NCBI GenBank assembly: GCA_040391785.1
Contig: JBEBXH010000025.1
Coordinates: 1 to 64,000, forward strand
DNA from: UBA5239 sp040391785
Lineage (GTDB): Bacteria; Verrucomicrobiota; Lentisphaeria; Victivallales; Victivallaceae
Direction: 5' to 3'
DNA: 64,000 nucleotides
Under the pieces are notes generated by a model. That model saw only the letters and a program-made list of their open reading frames with translations, had not been told where the DNA came from and did no database searches. A program made the translations under genes and the position numbers. Positions 63,391-64,000 of this stretch are shown here, one piece after another. The stretch's first letter is position 1, and every line of letters starts with the position of its first letter.

Positions 63391-64000
63391 ATGAAGGTGC
63401 GAAATTTTACACTTATAGAGCTCCTCGTCGTTATCGCGATCATAGCGATACTGGCTGCCATGCTGATGCCGGCTTTGAACAAAGCCCGCGAAAGCGCGCG
63501 CAAGACCAGTTGCATGAATCAGTTGAAGCAATTTGCCGGCGCGGGGATATTTTACCAGGACGACAATGATGGTTATGCCGGGCCGCCGCGACCGTATTCC
63601 GTCTATCATTTGAATTATTACTTGCACTCCAAGCGGGATTCGGATCCTGCTCAGTTCAGGGTATGGAACGCTGCATTATTCTGTCCCTCCAACAATAAAG
63701 CAGGTTGGGATAAATTTGTCGCCAATGGCGGATTTATCGACTGCGCGCGGACCAGTTACACGCTGAATGATTTCCTGCGTTACCCGACCTCGGCTGCGAA
63801 TACCAATACGCCGCCGAAAATCGACAAGGTACGAAATCCTTCCTCCAAGATCTACTCCACGGAAATTGCCAAGGTCGGTTATGATCTGCATTCCAAGGAT
63901 GGTATTGTTTACAATGCCACCAATTTCCTGCCGTATTCCTACAGCAAACATGGCAACGGCAGTAATTTCTCGTATTGCGACGGACACGTGGATTTCAAGA
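63391..64000 (+). CDS. Pseudopilin, cassette 5 (3' end beyond window)
   Basis: At least 203 residues of a pilin-like protein, still open at the window end. It starts MKVRN-FTLIELLVVIAIIAILAAMLMP with Asn at -1 of the cleavage site, continues ARESARKTSCMNQLKQFAGAGIFYQDDNDGY and reaches FSYCDGHVDFK, the usual C-terminal motif, so only a few residues are missing. AGGAG lies before the ATG. By analogy with the other cassettes a secreted hydrolase should follow just outside the window. Confidence 0.88.
   Translation, partial: MKVRNFTLIELLVVIAIIAILAAMLMPALNKARESARKTSCMNQLKQFAGAGIFYQDDNDGYAGPPRPYSVYHLNYYLHSKRDSDPAQFRVWNAALFCPSNNKAGWDKFVANGGFIDCARTSYTLNDFLRYPTSAANTNTPPKIDKVRNPSSKIYSTEIAKVGYDLHSKDGIVYNATNFLPYSYSKHGNGSNFSYCDGHVDFK

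Overview
This window (about 57% GC by eye) looks like a bacterial chromosome segment from the Lentisphaerota (Victivallis-like) branch of the PVC superphylum. The inference rests on many DUF1559-like pseudopilins starting FTLIELLVVIAIIAILAAML, secreted DUF4838-type proteins, a four-helix-bundle 'suffix' protein, GntR/LacI-type sugar regulators beside them, and a membrane-anchored Hanks kinase. No rRNA, tRNA, CRISPR array, transposase or phage gene was seen. The first gene (rplD) and last gene (a pseudopilin) run off the window.

Layout. 1-1.9 kb: tail of the S10 ribosomal operon (rplD-rplW-rplB-rpsS), closed by a strong intrinsic terminator right after rpsS. 2.2-5.9 kb: MFS exporter, membrane-anchored metallophosphoesterase, beta-lactamase-family hydrolase. 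5.9-9.9 kb: LacI regulator-pseudopilin-DUF4838 cassette. 10.1-18.9 kb: thyX, pdxA, a polytopic protein with a degenerate spermidine-synthase-like domain, a SurA-like foldase, a four-helix-bundle gene carrying a repeat, a GAF-PP2C phosphatase and an AAA ATPase/DUF4276 pair. 18.9-22.7 kb: dTDP-L-rhamnose genes rfbC-D-B-A plus a small tail-anchored protein. 22.8-27.4 kb: tig-clpP-clpX followed by a Ser/Thr kinase. 27.6-36.8 kb: two more regulator-pseudopilin-secreted protein cassettes, divergently arranged around a LolA-like gene. 36.8-43.4 kb: plsY-gpsA-ROK regulator, M24 peptidase-HAD phosphatase, and hisA-murA. 43.4-50.8 kb: GH78 rhamnosidase, then a fourth cassette (GntR-pseudopilin-two glycosidase-like proteins). 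50.8-62.1 kb: DUF1963 protein, three AraC regulators, sugar isomerase and Gfo/Idh dehydrogenase, nucleoside hydrolase, hybrid histidine kinase, TatD-like hydrolase and an FAD oxidoreductase. 62.3-64 kb: a fifth LacI-pseudopilin cassette, cut by the window end.

The most striking pattern is the five-fold cassette: a sugar-type regulator with a near-consensus sigma70 promoter and a putative operator, then one pseudopilin lacking the usual glycine before the prepilin cleavage site, then (in the four complete copies) one or two carbohydrate-active or uncharacterised, mostly secreted proteins. I propose these are substrate-specific glycan-use modules in which each pseudopilin helps export or display its partner enzyme; this is inference from gene order. 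A second layer is two families of intergenic repeats: inverted arrays of 9-nt units (ATGGAC plus three bases) and AT-rich elements with a shared 32-bp core. Some of these supply the stop codons or last codons of neighbouring genes.
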